A DNA stretch of 64,000 bases, taken from assembly GCA_026874595.1 (NCBI GenBank), contig CM049306.1, forward strand, positions 25,411,519-25,475,518. The letters run 5' to 3'. Shown here one piece after another: positions 43,963 to 56,676 of this stretch (position 1 is the first letter of the stretch; each line of letters opens with the position of its first letter). A model generated the notes under the pieces. It was not told the origin of the DNA, did no database searches, and was given only the letters and a program-made list of their open reading frames with translations. The position numbers and the translations under genes are program-made. Source of the DNA: Sipunculus nudus (Eukaryota > Annelida > Sipuncula > Golfingiida > Sipunculidae).

Positions 43963-44242
43963 TATTCTGCATGTCAATAGTAATGAAAACTGTACGTTCC
44001 TGTAAATATAACGAACGTTGTAAATGCATGGATGAATACAGTGACATGTACAAATACATGTACATGCTTGACATGTTACTGGGAACGATTTAGGATGGGG
44101 ATTCCCTTGTAAGAGCACGTTATGCGGAGGGGGGATTCCGCGGAAACGCGCGCGTTTCCGCGCACATGGAAAAGCTAAATTCAGCGCGTTTTTTTCAGCG
44201 CGCTGAAACGCGCGCGTTTCCGCTCGCATGGAAAAGGGGCCT
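43551..44242. mobile_element. GC-palindrome inverted-repeat element (~0.69 kb)
   Basis: The left end AGGGGCCTTTTCCATGCG and right end CGCATGGAAAAGGGGCCT form inverted termini. Both lead into GGAAACGCGCGCGTTTCC, itself a perfect palindrome. This palindrome or its variants recur at about 43,572, 43,645, 43,710, 43,770, 44,143 and 44,208, in both orientations and paired with CTTTTCCATG motifs. A long (TA)n run sits inside (43,896-43,959). There is no transposase ORF; ORFs here are R/A-rich artefacts. Family not recognised. Confidence 0.75.
43896..43959. repeat. (TA)n microsatellite inside the GC-palindrome element
   Basis: About 31 uninterrupted TA units. Its presence inside the element is either an expansion within it or an insertion. 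Confidence 0.95.
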
Positions 44243-45440
44243 AAAGATGATATATTATTGTTAAATTCATACTTACTGAAAGGTTCAAGATTTTTGTCAA
44301 ATATTTAAATTTTAAAATGTTCAGACCAACAACAAAAACTATATTTATATATAGTAAATCTGATAGAGCATTTTCTCAGGATACAAAATATGTATATTTC
44401 ATTAGGACTTAAAGTTATTTCAATATATATTTTAGAGCTACACTGAACCAAGGTAGGTAGACGATGTTAAGACTTTAATAATGTTATTTTGAAAGGGTGT
44501 TGTTAAGCACCAGTTAATGTTTAATTCGTTATTAACTGGCCCTCAATAGATAATAAACATTTTCTTTTATTGATTCCTACAATATAAAAAAATACAGTTG
44601 TTTATTAATCAGAGTTAGATAACCCTCTTCAAAGTCTGATTTCATAGTCGGACTGTACCTGAATAAAGACTGCATTTTTAAACCTTTGTCAACTTATAGT
44701 GATCATTAATCATCAGATCGTAAACATTCTTCATTTCTCTTGAGAATATTGATGTCCTCCAAATGTCAGGTCCGGCCATATCGAAATCAAGTCAATCCTG
44801 ACTTTGGCATTGTTGTAAGATCATTAATGGAAGAATAGCCCTATTTGTTTACAAGAAACTATACCAATGATTAAACAGAGCTTTCCAGGGACTTTTTATA
44901 TGTAAAACGTGTAGGACATTTGTCACCGGAGTGTAATCAATAAATGTTTGACCCCCGGAAAAGTAAACGACTCGATAAAGCGTGTCCACGCCCGCAAGGA
45001 TCACAATTAATGATTTTAGGGACAACTGCGTCATTGTATTTTTTTCTTGTTTAAAATTGAAGGAATATTTCACCGACCAGGTGGTCTCTTTTCCCAGCGG
45101 AGGTAACAATATCCAATAGTCTGACAAACTGTAGGCTTTGTACACGTGTTCATTTACCTATATATAAATATGTTTGTGTCTGATCGCACAATATCCACGG
45201 TGTTATATATATCAAGTAGCGCAGCAAAATAAAATTGTACTGCTTTATGTTGCGTAACACTTAAAATGTTCTGAGGGCAAAGTGATAACGAATAGATTAA
45301 GTACTTGATAATGATAATAATAAATATAATAATAATAATGTTTATAGCAATTTAAGGCCATCGGCCCAAAATATACAAGAATTCCATCATACATACATGT
45401 GCACACCGAAGTTTAAAAAAAAAACCTGTTCTTTTGACAT
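44243..45440. other. Intergenic, one unassigned minus-strand ORF
   Basis: A 98-codon ORF at 44,849-45,145 (minus) includes GVDTLYRVVYFSGGQTFIDY, but I recognise no domain and it could be chance. A short hairpin CCAGTTAATG..CATTAACTGG-like occurs at 44,509-44,541. Confidence 0.3.
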
Positions 45441-46014
45441 TTAATCAAGTATGTTTCCGATTCCCATGAATATTTTTAGAGTCCCCCCATCAACTTCTGA
45501 TTTATCAATCAAACGTGCTGTCTTCTTAAGAGCTTTGTGAATATATACTGCTAAATTCCTAATAATATCCTGGTTTTGTGTTTTAAGCTTCACAAATGTA
45601 ATTCTGCTTCGGTATTGCCAACACGTTTTAGGAAAATGTTGTTCCCATACCCCTCTTAATATTTCAAATACAAGGAAAAAATGCCATTCAACTTCAAAAA
45701 TAGGAATTTCCTGTTTCTCATACATCTTACATATCCCACTTAATTTGTTCAGATTCAAAGAAAAAGAGCTACCATGCTCAACATTTAATGTGATTTGCAC
45801 ATCTGCACTATGCTAACAATATTCTCAGGAACCTTGATCTAATATTAGATAAATAAAACTCAAAAGAAAGATAACACATAATTTTCTTACATCGTCTTAG
45901 TTTTCTATTTTCCTCTATTTTAGCTGACCATTCTTGTGCGGCACAATCTGTAATACGCTGACTGAAAAACTCGGGGAAAAAATTGTATATACTTGTGGTA
46001 ACAATACATGTCAT
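45441..46014 (-). pseudogene. Decayed LINE (non-LTR) polyprotein C-terminal part
   Basis: The minus-strand ORF 46,014-45,808 contains ITDCAAQEWSAKIEENRKLR and FEFYLSNIRSRFLRILLA. After a short break the ORF 45,800-45,441 continues with LSGICKMYEKQEIPIFEVEW, HFFLVFEILRGVWEQHFPK and IIRNLAVYIHKAL. The order matches the tail of jockey/CR1-like mollusc LINE polyproteins (QEW helix, FxxYL..(I/L)R..LA, a C..C..E.HFLL.C knuckle, then RNLA.YI). The knuckle's later cysteine is lost and the frame is broken, so it is an old fragment. Confidence 0.5.
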
Positions 46015-46257
46015 TATCCCAACTTGTATTATTAAGTTCAGTGCTTTTTGTCCATGTTAAATTGTTAATCTGTCCAGCTCACCAAATGCTTTCATTTTCA
46101 AATAACACATCCTTGGAACCCTAATAACACATGGACAGGACAAGGATTAACCCAAAACAAAGACAATATTCTTGCCCCGATAAAATATAAATTATAAAAA
46201 TTAATTTAAATGGAGAGAAGCACCATGATAAAAACAGTGCCACCATCATCAACATAG

Positions 46258-46273
46258 CATATATATATATATA

Positions 46274-46349
<76 letters not shown>
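46258..46349. repeat. (TA)n(TG)n(TA)n microsatellite
   Basis: About 90 bases of TA with an internal GTGTGTGTGTG island. The 67- and 119-codon ORFs crossing it are artefacts. Confidence 0.95.
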
Positions 46350-46352
<3 letters not shown>

Positions 46353-47461
46353 TGTAAATGAATAATAAAAGAATAATAAAAATGAACTATCAATTCTCTG
46401 TAGAGGCATGTTTCAAAAAGCCATTGAGTCCACATAAATACACAAATGCACAGAGTCCTGATTAAACCTGACACTCGCACAGTACACAGAAAGCTCGCCT
46501 GGCACCAAGGTCCATGTTACATGATCGTCGCGCACGTGACCTATGAATGTCACCCATCCTGCCGCTCTTGGCCTATCGCCTTACAATATTATGAGATCTG
46601 TCTTTCAATGCATGGATATTAAAAAGGACAAGCTCCAGAGACCAAAGTGTTGTAAAATTCAAGTTTACAGGTTTACAGGAAACCTTCTAGACTAACGCTG
46701 AGGAATCTGACAAAAAAAAAAAAAAAATTCTCATAGGATTACGACTGAACTGAAACCAACATCAAAAAAAGCACCTATTTTCCCTAAACCTACGTTCCCA
46801 CGCTAACAACAATACATGATACGACATATTGATATACAACAATTAATAGAAACAATCATCTGGTTAAAAAATTCTTACTTAAATGTACAAAACCAAGATA
46901 ATAAAATAAACAAGTCACATTTCTCTGGTGATATATATATATTTATATATGGGAGTGTGTATTTATATATTTTACGATAATGATAAGCAAAAAATGTAAA
47001 TCAAAGAACTTTTCTTCTTTTATGCTAATGTCTTATTAAAACGGTCAAAAGGAGTAAACCGGATACAAAGGTATAGTCCAGCGGTTAAGCTCCCATATTT
47101 GGAGGAATTGTGCAAAAAATGAAAGAAGCATGAAAGTTGGCAAAAGTATTCTTTGTAGCTTATTGATAAATTTTAGATATAGGGCCAAGCTGAAAAAAAT
47201 TATCTTTGCTAAGATCCAAGATGGCGGCCAAGATGGCCGCCAGATTAGAAACTGTCAATAACTTGAGTTATAATGTCCCTAAAAAACATTGCAAATACTC
47301 TAATCTTATGTTTTTTCGGCTGAGAAATTCAATTTTTTTTGAGGTTTCAAACCTCTTCAGATACTCATCAGCTGGGTTTTTATCAAGAATTTGGTAATAT
47401 TCCCATTAGCAGTAAAGCTGCATATTGAGAATAATTGTGCAAAAGATGAAAGAAGAATGAA

Positions 47462-47673
47462 ACTTGAACCTGGCAGCACCGACTCATACATGTAGTGAAT
47501 ATTTCTAACAATACATGCAGGTACTACATGAATCTACAAATGTGCATAATGTCAGCAAGTGAAAGTATTTTGGTGACATAAACACATTATGCAACATTTG
47601 TAGATTCATGTAGTACCTGCATGTATTGTTAGAAATATTCACTACATGTATGAGTCGGTGCTGCCAGGTTCAA
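47462..47673. repeat. Near-perfect ~88-bp hairpin nested in the foldback element
   Basis: The left arm CTTGAACCTGGCAGCACCGA (from 47,462) through CTACATGAATCTACAAATG pairs with the right arm, which ends TCGGTGCTGCCAGGTTCAAG at 47,673. The only difference I find is a one-base indel near the loop. The loop is ~33 bases. It starts exactly where the big left arm ends, so it may be a later MITE insertion. A transcript would form a long dsRNA suited to small-RNA processing. Confidence 0.85.
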
Positions 47674-48066
47674 GCTAGCTGATCTTTCATGGATGAATGC
47701 TCAGAAAATGTAAAAGCAAAGCGGAAGATATAGAGAGTCCAATTCACAAAACCAGGTTAAAAAAATATAATGCACCCTCAGGTTCCAGACATGCATTTTA
47801 TCTTCAACTTGATTACCTCAAAATTCAGTACAAAGTTTAGTTTGTATCGACTTTAAGCTTCTGAGATCTGGCACCCCAGTACAATTACACTTTCCCGTTG
47901 TCAGTTTTATGTCCAATTGCAGTATGCTTTGGAAACTTGTATTTCATACCATTTGCTTCATTAAGTCCCCTACTTTTTTTGAGAAAACACTACTTCTGAA
48001 TATTATTACTGAACAGAACAGTTTATTACAGCATTCTTTGTAATATTGCCAGCAATTTTTTATTAC

Positions 48067-48186
48067 CTGTGCCTGAATATTTTCTTTTAGATTTGGCAGA
48101 CCAAGAGCGTTTTTCCTCTGGTAAAACACCCACAATTCCAATTTACTATCTGTTCTTTTTATCTTATGTGCAAGGTTCAGTTCGAT
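48067..48186 (-). CDS. Exon-like 40-codon segment inside the foldback element
   Basis: It is bounded on the minus strand by AAAATTGTAG and GTAATA and is exactly 40 codons. It encodes LNLAHKIKRTDSKLELWVFY and QRKNALGLPNLKENIQAQ, whose composition looks protein-like rather than random. The frame stays open past the donor to 47,944. It could be a captured exon or a transposon ORF remnant. No family recognised. Confidence 0.22.
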
Positions 48187-49265
48187 CTACAATTTTGCAT
48201 CTTGTGCACTTGAAGATAAAATATGTAATGAGTCTTCATGCAAGCAAAGAGTCTGGAAGCTGGCAAAAGAACCATTAACTTATAAACAAAAAAAATCTTT
48301 AACATGGATTGTACAACTGGTTATAATAACAACTACAAGGCACTTTCCATGGGTCGGATGGCAAAGTAGTGGACGGAATCAGAGGACAAGAAGAAAACAA
48401 CCGACTCTGTACGGACCACTACAACCCACTCTCATAGCAAAATCAGGGATAGAAACTTGGTCGCAAGTGAAGAGAGCCGAGCGTTTTACCAATCGACTGT
48501 CCCTTCCATTACATTGAAAGAGACAGCGTTTAAATACTTAAAATTAACAAATATATTAAATTTCAGCAGGATAATCAACAAATACGTTTTACCGTTAGAT
48601 GTGCTGTAAAAAGGGCAATTTTAGTACAAAATACCAACAAAATCAGACTTCAGTCATACATTCATGATACAGACCTCACACCCTTATAAATGAATTTTTC
48701 GACCCCAATAACATAAAACAGTGCACTAGGTCATATATTACCGGCTGTATTGGTATTTTATATTTCGATGGCAAGCTTGGCCGCTATCTTGGATTTTTAC
48801 CAAGACATGGTGAATTCCGCTCGGCTCCATATCTGAACATATAGAGTATGGTCTGGAAACTTATTATGCCAAGTTTCATTCTTCTTTCATCTTTTGCACA
48901 ATTATTCTCAATATGCAGCTTTACTGCTAAACTAATGGAAAATTACCAAATTCTTGATAAAAACCCAGCTGATGAGTATCTGAAGAGGTTTGAAACCTCA
49001 AAAATTGAATTTCTCAACCAAAAAAACATAAGATTAGAGTATTTGCAATGTTTTTTAGGGACATTATAACTCAAGTTATTGACAGTTTCCAATCTGGCTG
49101 CCATCTTGGCCGCCATCTTGGATTTTGGCAAAATAATTTTTTTTCAGCTTGGCCCTATATCTAAAATTTATCAATAAGCTACAAAGAATACTTTTGCCAA
49201 CTTTCATGCTTCTTTCATTTTTTGCACAATTCCTCCAAATATGGGAGCTTAACCGCTGGACTATA

Positions 49266-51797
49266 AGTGACGAGGAGTGAACCGCATGCATCTCTACACT
49301 TGCCTGCCGCACATAACAGGTGGGAGATGTGATCGTTTGATACGCCTGACCGATGACAGGGTCTTGGCTTCGTTGAATGCCGTGTCGGCTTTTATGTGAT
49401 ATTAAATGCGAACTGGTTTCACTGCCAAGGATTCCAAGCATGACAATAAACGGGATTGTGACACTATTCCGTGATATTAAACGGTCAGATTAACCATTGT
49501 TTATATGAGAAATGGTTTGGGATTTCGGACTTATGTGACAAAAACAGGATTTTCTGTTAACCAATATGACACAAAGTGGGCTCGACTATATATGTATCTA
49601 AACTGGTTGGATCCCTGTAAAACACTAGGATTAGCTTTAGACTGTATATTACGGTAACGTACAAACTGTATGGTAACAACTATATAAAGATTATTTGGGT
49701 ATAGTTTTTGTCTCAACGAGAAAGATTAAAGAGACATTTATCTGTCCATATCATATACAGTTATAAAGTCATGATGAACAGAAATCAGATCTGCGCAGAC
49801 GATAGGTTAGGCGTTCCTGTAGCTTCGACGGTGGTGGATCAATATCACATTGACATCCAGTGACATTAAGTGGTTTACAGTGCCAATACATTCCTATAAC
49901 AGGATGCTGCACGGATGGCAGTATCCAGCGTTATAAAACCTGGCGTTAAGCACGATTATATGTTGTATTTAACATTCTCCCTGTGATAAGAATATACATT
50001 TCAAGGCGTGCTTAAATTCAGATGAACATTTAAAGATTATGACAGTATATACACCACCTTATTATATTAACAGTTACAGTACTAGTTTTGAAAAAAAATC
50101 AATCATGGTCGTTAGCAGATTCGCTGGTCAGAAGTCGGATTTATATACATGGGAATTAAAGAAATAATATAGTTTTATACAATCGGCCATGAACTTTTCT
50201 CCTGTTTATTTTCAGTTGTTTTCTATAGCATATACCTACTAATGTCAATATAACCCATTCAGCGCATAAACAATATCCAATATTTCTTACTTGGTTTTCT
50301 TGTTGGGGTTCTTATAAAGGCAAATGCAAAAGTAAAATCACGGGAAGACTGAATAATCTGAAGTCAAGCATGAATTGCACTTTTAATATAAAAGATACGG
50401 TATGAAAGTTTTATATATAGGTAATAATCTAGAAAATTAAGGATTCAATGGCGTTCGTATCTATCCAAGATAAAACATTAGGTAATCCGGTTTTGTAAGA
50501 TTTTATTAAGAAAAGATAAAAATGATAATAATATTCAAAATGTTAAGACAAAGGATGTTTAACAACAGAGTATGAAATATTCAAGAAAAAACATGAAATT
50601 GGCATGAAGTCGAGATAGCCAGAAAGATTACTTGGGACAGTAAGATTAATATATATTCAGTAAAATGTGGAGAGAACCGGAGGTATTTGAGATAAGAAAA
50701 AAAAAGCTGCGAGATATCAAGCTGACGAGATGCTCTTTAGGAGATGGGATACTCATGCATGATTGAGCATTATAGACATCAGACGACGAGATTTAGAAAA
50801 TGACACAGAAAGCTGGGAGTTATACAAATGTAGTGATAGCCTTATCATTACACTTCTACGTCTACATTTTAATAGTAAATATTTAAATATAAGAGAATAC
50901 GTTTTGAAGAGTTATATATTCTGTTGCCTCTGAGTGTCTATGTATTATCTACAAAGAAATGCATAACAGATAATGGAAAGTATACACTATATATATATTT
51001 AACCCAAATATACACATTATCAACATAAATGTAACTCACATTTACTATAATTCATTCCTTAACTCATTTCTTAAATTCTATAATGCTAGCACACGTCTCG
51101 CGTGGCGATATTGGCTGGAAGAAACTTCTGGGGGCACAATTAAAGACCTGACTAGTTAATTACTGCTTCAGTTTTCTACTTTGAGGCCGAAGTTCTCATC
51201 AGTTATAAAAGCTGATCAGCTGGGGGGTCACAGGAGTGGTCTTCAGGGTTAAGACATGATCCATTAATTTGTTGGTTTTCGTTTTTAATCCTGCAGATTA
51301 TTTAGTAGGGGCGTACTTTGCATATATTTATAATTTAACATTGAAATAGAACAAGAATTACAATACACTGGGGGAAATAAGTCAGAAAAAGCCAAATCAA
51401 CAGTTCCTTAATTTCCTTAATAACATGTAATTATTACTTGAAAAGAAACTATAATGAATCCAGAAGAAATGATTCTCACACTTTAATAGAGGGGGAAGTG
51501 AGAATTACCTCGCCTCTCCAGGGATAATGGACGAGATAGGAAATATTTTTTTCTGCAAGGGGCATTTCCGGTTCCGGTGTAATATAAGCCGAAATTATAA
51601 CTTATTCAGAGGACAAGGTCTATGCAGAAACGGTAGAAAGAGGCTCAACCCCTGAATGATAATTTCGATCGAGGATTTAGCCTTCCCCTTTAAATATCTC
51701 AGCTTGGAGCGGTTTCATGAAGGCCTATGCAATACATTGGTCTCCGCATGCACTACCTAGTGTTTCACATCTCTCAGCAGAGAGTTTAATTTTAAAG

Positions 51798-51798
<1 letters not shown>
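49266..51798. other. Intergenic, nothing recognised
   Basis: AT-rich sequence with short ORFs only. No paired splice signals or repeats identified. Confidence 0.4.

Positions 51799-51800
<2 letters not shown>

Positions 51801-51868
<68 letters not shown>
51801..51868. repeat. (TA)n microsatellite
   Basis: Nearly pure TA run with one TTTA interruption. Confidence 0.95.
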
Positions 51869-52566
51869 AAGGTCACGACAAAATTTTAAGTAGGCTACAT
51901 GCAAGATCTAAAAGAGATAACATATTTTTATAGTTATTAAATTTTTACGAGTGGTGCCACCATGATGAACCTATGTACACTATCCCTACCTTCAGTCTGG
52001 TGATATAATAATGTTGTAATAAACTTAAACCCTTTGGTCTTATAAACATAGGGTTGAATGACTATATATAAGCTTTCAACCAAATCCGGTTCCACGATCT
52101 CTTGTTAGATACCATCCAGTAAGTTTATATGCAAGTATATATATTTAAATTTATATTAGATAAAATATTTGGGTCTGACCAAATTAACAAGTCTCAAAAG
52201 TCACTTCATATAAGCTTTATAATACCAGATATAAAGATTCCGTACAATAAACGTACACCCATATATAGGATTTCGAAACAAAGCCTATAGTTTCTTTAGT
52301 ATAAAAGCAGATAGTCGTTAGTATTGTTGTTCGAAAAGATGCAGTTGTTTGATTTGATATTATATTACCTCATCAGTAAATATATCCAATTAGTTAATTG
52401 GGTCTGACCAAGTGAACATGTCTCAGAAACCGTTTCAAATAAACTTTATAAAATAAAAAATAAAAAATTACATTATTATGATGCAAATAATAAGTACAGA
52501 AGAGCAGAGGTGAAATCACGTTTATTCTTACAACCAAACAATCAAGAACAATCGGACCATAGTAGA

Positions 52567-52567
<1 letters not shown>

Positions 52568-52647
<80 letters not shown>
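52568..52647. repeat. (TA)n microsatellite
   Basis: About 40 uninterrupted TA units. Confidence 0.95.
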
Positions 52648-52650
<3 letters not shown>

Positions 52651-54070
52651 TTTTCACTTATCACAACGGGGTACTTTTATGCACGGTAGTTCAGCTGGAA
52701 AATTAATAACAATCTGTGTAATCATCAACATCCACTCCCTTTTTTCTATTTTTATGCAGGGTTTGTAAAGGTACTGCCTTAAAAAAGAGAATTAAGGTAA
52801 AAATAACTGATAAAAATCACTATAAAAATCACTAAGATTTTAATTTTAGGGTTTTAAATGCACGGGAACATTCAGAATTCATAACCTGTCGTTAAGACAT
52901 GGAGCGAATCCGTGAGATTCTTCAGAGAATACACTGTGTTGACGGCTCTGTCAGGGTTCAAACCAGGGACATTATTATATATTTTAGCGTTTTCTTATAT
53001 TTACTGAATATTGATTTTACCAATTACATTAGTTATCACAGTAATTAGGCAAATTAAAAGCTTAAAAAATGGTTCACTCGTTGACTCATATCGGTTAGTA
53101 CCAATGCAATCCTGCGACACCCTGGTTTAGTATTGAAATATATCCTACATATTGTTTTAATTATCTTCGGATGGCTTGATATGTAAAATGATTGCCAGCA
53201 GCTGCGAGTTTTCCTTTGGATACCTTCCGGTAGGAGTGATAAAAGACGGTCTGGGGAGTTATAGACACATCTAACCCGCGTTCTTCCTGCTTTATGGCGA
53301 CCAAGATGATTTCTGTCTGTGCCGAAGGATCGATTCTGAATCGAAGTTTCAGTCTGACCTTGGTACTTGAAGGATTAACAGACTCTCCAGGAATTATACA
53401 AAAAAAACTGAGAAAATCTACATTTCATTCACTGAAGACAGACAAGTGGGAGACCTTATTAAGACCAGAAAAAAACTTGCTAGACTTGTCTCGGACAATT
53501 GAGTATATATTACCTGTTGTGAATAAAAATACATATACATGTATAACATATATAAAGTCGGTCTTAATTGTTTTGAACAGGCAGTATGTACAGAGTTCTG
53601 TGAATAAGGAAACATTTTAATATATATTTATATAGTGTAATCATCCCTATTCTTGCTGGTATTAATAGAGACTTTTATATCCCTCCACCAAGTTTCAAAC
53701 ATAATCCATCCGATATTTTTCTTTGATAAATAAAACGTATTGCCTATATAAAATATTTAAGGCTTATCTGTTTACTGTTACAATAGGGTCATGACAGTGT
53801 CATCTTTAAGAGGATGACCTTTTAATGATTTATACTTTATGGTTATAGAGGTTTATTTCTTATTCAGCTGACAGTTTATATCTTTCATATATAACATTTA
53901 CGGCATACCCATTTTGCCTTTTACCATTTGGGCAATGTCATCGTGCCTTTTTGAGACTGACGCTTTATGGTATATCTTTACGGTAAAATGCTTTCATTCC
54001 TTTTCATCTGACAAGTTGAGGTTTCTCTTTTATGACTTATTGGCTGATACAATTATGCTTAATGTTTGAA

Positions 54071-54073
<3 letters not shown>

Positions 54074-54153
<80 letters not shown>
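54074..54153. repeat. (TA)n microsatellite
   Basis: About 40 uninterrupted TA units. Confidence 0.95.
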
Positions 54154-54157
<4 letters not shown>

Positions 54158-55800
54158 CTAGCAGATTTTTATATCATTTTGAGGATACTAATGTAGTGTT
54201 AATAGTGCTGAATGATATAAATGTTCTGCTGTTTAAATTGTATACACTACACCTTAAAAGTCTATCTAATAAATTAATATTCCCCGTTAAGCCCATTTGA
54301 ATGAAGCCCAAAGCTTCAAAGAAAGGTTATATTACCGTCATGCTAAATTTTGCATGAAAAATAAAATTTTTACAATGAAGCCGGATGATAGTAAACTGTA
54401 CCTGAATTTCTTAACAGTGTAACTAAGTGAGCCCCTGTAGCTGAAGATGAGGACTTGTTGTATTTATATGTAAACCTTCCCTGTGGATTAACATGTATAT
54501 CTGTCCCTGGAGAAAACACGGTCACATACTGCTTTCGTCAGTGTCTTTTAAAATATTCAATCACTATGAATCAAAATACATCAGCAAAACTAAACTCTGA
54601 GTAAAACCAAAGTCACTAATAATTAAGAACCTCGGATAAATGGAAGGAACAACTTACAAGTTTGCCTGAGAAATGAGACCCCGGGGCACAAAAGGAGGGT
54701 TGAAGCAAGGACGAACGTAATAGGGATGATTAAGACTTATTTTATCTGCCAACTCTATTGTGGAAGAGGTTAATGGGTTAAAACGTAATCGTGTCATCAA
54801 GAACACGATGTACTACAGAAATACAGCATATTTATTCTTTGTAATATCAATTATCTATGGCTTGGCCTGAGAGCTCTGGTATTCTGTTAGCGTGACTGTG
54901 TACCTCAGAGGTACTCTTTATTTAAGACCTCTCTGAGTGCCGGCATTAATATTAACAATGCACTTAGACTTATCTGATGAACATACACAGGGCCTCTACA
55001 ACTTTCCACTTGGTCTTTTTCCTTGTTGTTAGTCTCAGTAAATGATTTACAGGTGTAATTTTCCTTGTTATTTAGGTTTTACGGAACAAAGAAACTCCTT
55101 TTATAATCCAGTTTATTTATTTGTAATCAAATTAGAATTAATCGTCAATAATCAGAGGAAGGATTTAATAGCTTAGAGACGCATCATTTATTTTCAAATG
55201 ATAAGCATTAAGTAAATTACTGAAAATAGAAGGAGTTCATCTGTATAATAAATACAGTATACAGTACATGTGAAGATGGCGTTGGGGAAATATGTGGTGA
55301 CAACATACTGCTAATACATGACTATTTATCTAACGGTTGTCATATAAATTATTGTCAACTTAAAGTAAGTAGTAAATCTAAACCTAAACAAATGTGTAAG
55401 CTGTTGGCTCCTGTTTCAACCTGCATAAAACTAATTATATATACAGATAACTTTATAATACAGAGAATTATTATATTTTATTTATTCCTTTATTCCTCTT
55501 ATAAATTTTACTCGGAGCCCATTTTTCTATTTATTCATTGAGTTTTATGAATCAGTTTGCAGAGACTATGGTGCTTGATCCACGAAGAGAACACGTTTAT
55601 AGTATACGTCACCTCTGGTTAATTACAACTTTGACATATGTAGCCTATGGTGTTCTGTGAATCCACACCTAATTCACGGTTCATGATTATGTTATACATT
55701 AGACCAGATTGTTTCTATCATGTTTATGGACACACACCTATAATAAAATAGAATAACATTTTAAAACTATGTAATTCTAAAAATAAATTCTAAAACTTTG

Positions 55801-55829
55801 ACTATATCTATATCTATTATATCTATATC

Positions 55830-55887
<58 letters not shown>
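55801..55887. repeat. (TATATC)n, (TA)n, (GA)n compound microsatellite
   Basis: TATATCTA-type units grade into TA and then about 19 GA units. Confidence 0.95.
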
Positions 55888-55891
<4 letters not shown>

Positions 55892-56411
55892 TGTTATACT
55901 AATATTTTGATCTCCTGGGACACATGGCCACTAGCTTGAATATTGAAGCTGTCAGATTTCTTACTGGAAGCGTTTGCATTTCCTGGCACATTCAACGTAT
56001 ATATGTCTTTTAAAAGGAAGTTCCTCTGCCTGTTGATTACCAAGTGTGTTGAATGAGGATGAAGGTATCCGTATGATAACAATGATATGTTATACCTAAG
56101 CCTGCTGGATTTCAGATCATACATGCCCAGGGCTAAGTATAATTCAGACGTTTTAACCTGCGTTTAAGACATTAAGGAAAATCTCCGAGGTTCTTGCGAA
56201 ATTTCATGATTTTGCATTTGATGCACTGGTGGGTAGTTATAACGCCTGAACCAATAAGCTACGTCCTATACACCTAGGCATCAGTGACTAACACAGCTGT
56301 TTTCAGTGTCGTTAGTGATTCTAAATTCAAACATTTTTATAAGTTTTGTTCTGACAAACGCTACAACAAGAGGTTTTCTATCGTCAATAGCCCCAAGACG
56401 GTGGCTAACCT

Positions 56412-56414
<3 letters not shown>

Positions 56415-56472
<58 letters not shown>
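56415..56472. repeat. (TA)n microsatellite
   Basis: About 29 TA units. ORFs on both strands across it are artefacts. Confidence 0.95.
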
Positions 56473-56476
<4 letters not shown>

Positions 56477-56674
56477 TTACTTAAGTGTACACAAATAAAT
56501 AACCCATGTATTACGCATTGAATAATAACTATCGAATAGAACGGAATGGACATATGCAGTTCTCTTGTTCATACAGAGGAAAACTTTTCTTCAAAACTAA
56601 AACAACCTACATAAATAATAAAGAAGAAAATGCCTAGCTTTTCAATAAAAATGAGAATAATGTCTTTTTATTTG

Positions 56675-56676
<2 letters not shown>

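Larger units (their letters stand above)
47072..49265. mobile_element. 2.2-kb inverted-repeat (foldback) element
   Basis: The left arm (47,072 to ~47,465) begins TATAGTCCAGCGGTTAAGCT. The right arm (~48,868 to 49,265) ends with its complement AGCTTAACCGCTGGACTATA. Over ~390 bases the arms match at high identity with a few substitutions and small indels. Both carry the duplicated CCAAGATGGCGGCC/AAGATGGCCGCC motif, which contains YY1-type cores. The two near-identical ~62-codon ORFs in opposite orientation are this repeat, not genes. The ~1.4-kb interior holds a nested hairpin and one exon-like ORF. Related 15-base sequences flank it (AGGAGTAAACCGGAT and AGGAGTGAACCGCAT). Confidence 0.85.
51869..56400. 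other. Intergenic, microsatellites and chance ORFs
   Basis: Holds (TA)n at 52.6 and 54.1 kb, (TA)n(GA)n at 55.8 kb, and a B-box-like GGGTTCAAACC at ~52,956. A 108-codon ORF (53,294-53,620) starts MATKMISVCAEGSILNRSFS and has no recognised domain. Confidence 0.35.

Noticed and set aside
43475-44229. Arginine/alanine-rich ORFs (RARKRA, AETRAF repeats)
   Set aside because: They translate GCGCGC palindromes and (TA)n of the inverted-repeat element and have no start context or splice support.
47206-47397. 63-codon ORF starting MLRSKMAAKMAARLETVN and its twin at 48,943-49,131
   Set aside because: Near-identical peptides in opposite orientation come from the arms of the foldback element; the open frame reflects the AAGATGGC repeat, not a gene.
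53294-53620. 108-codon ORF starting MATKMISVCAEG
   Set aside because: No recognisable domain, and its tail runs into AT-rich simple sequence.
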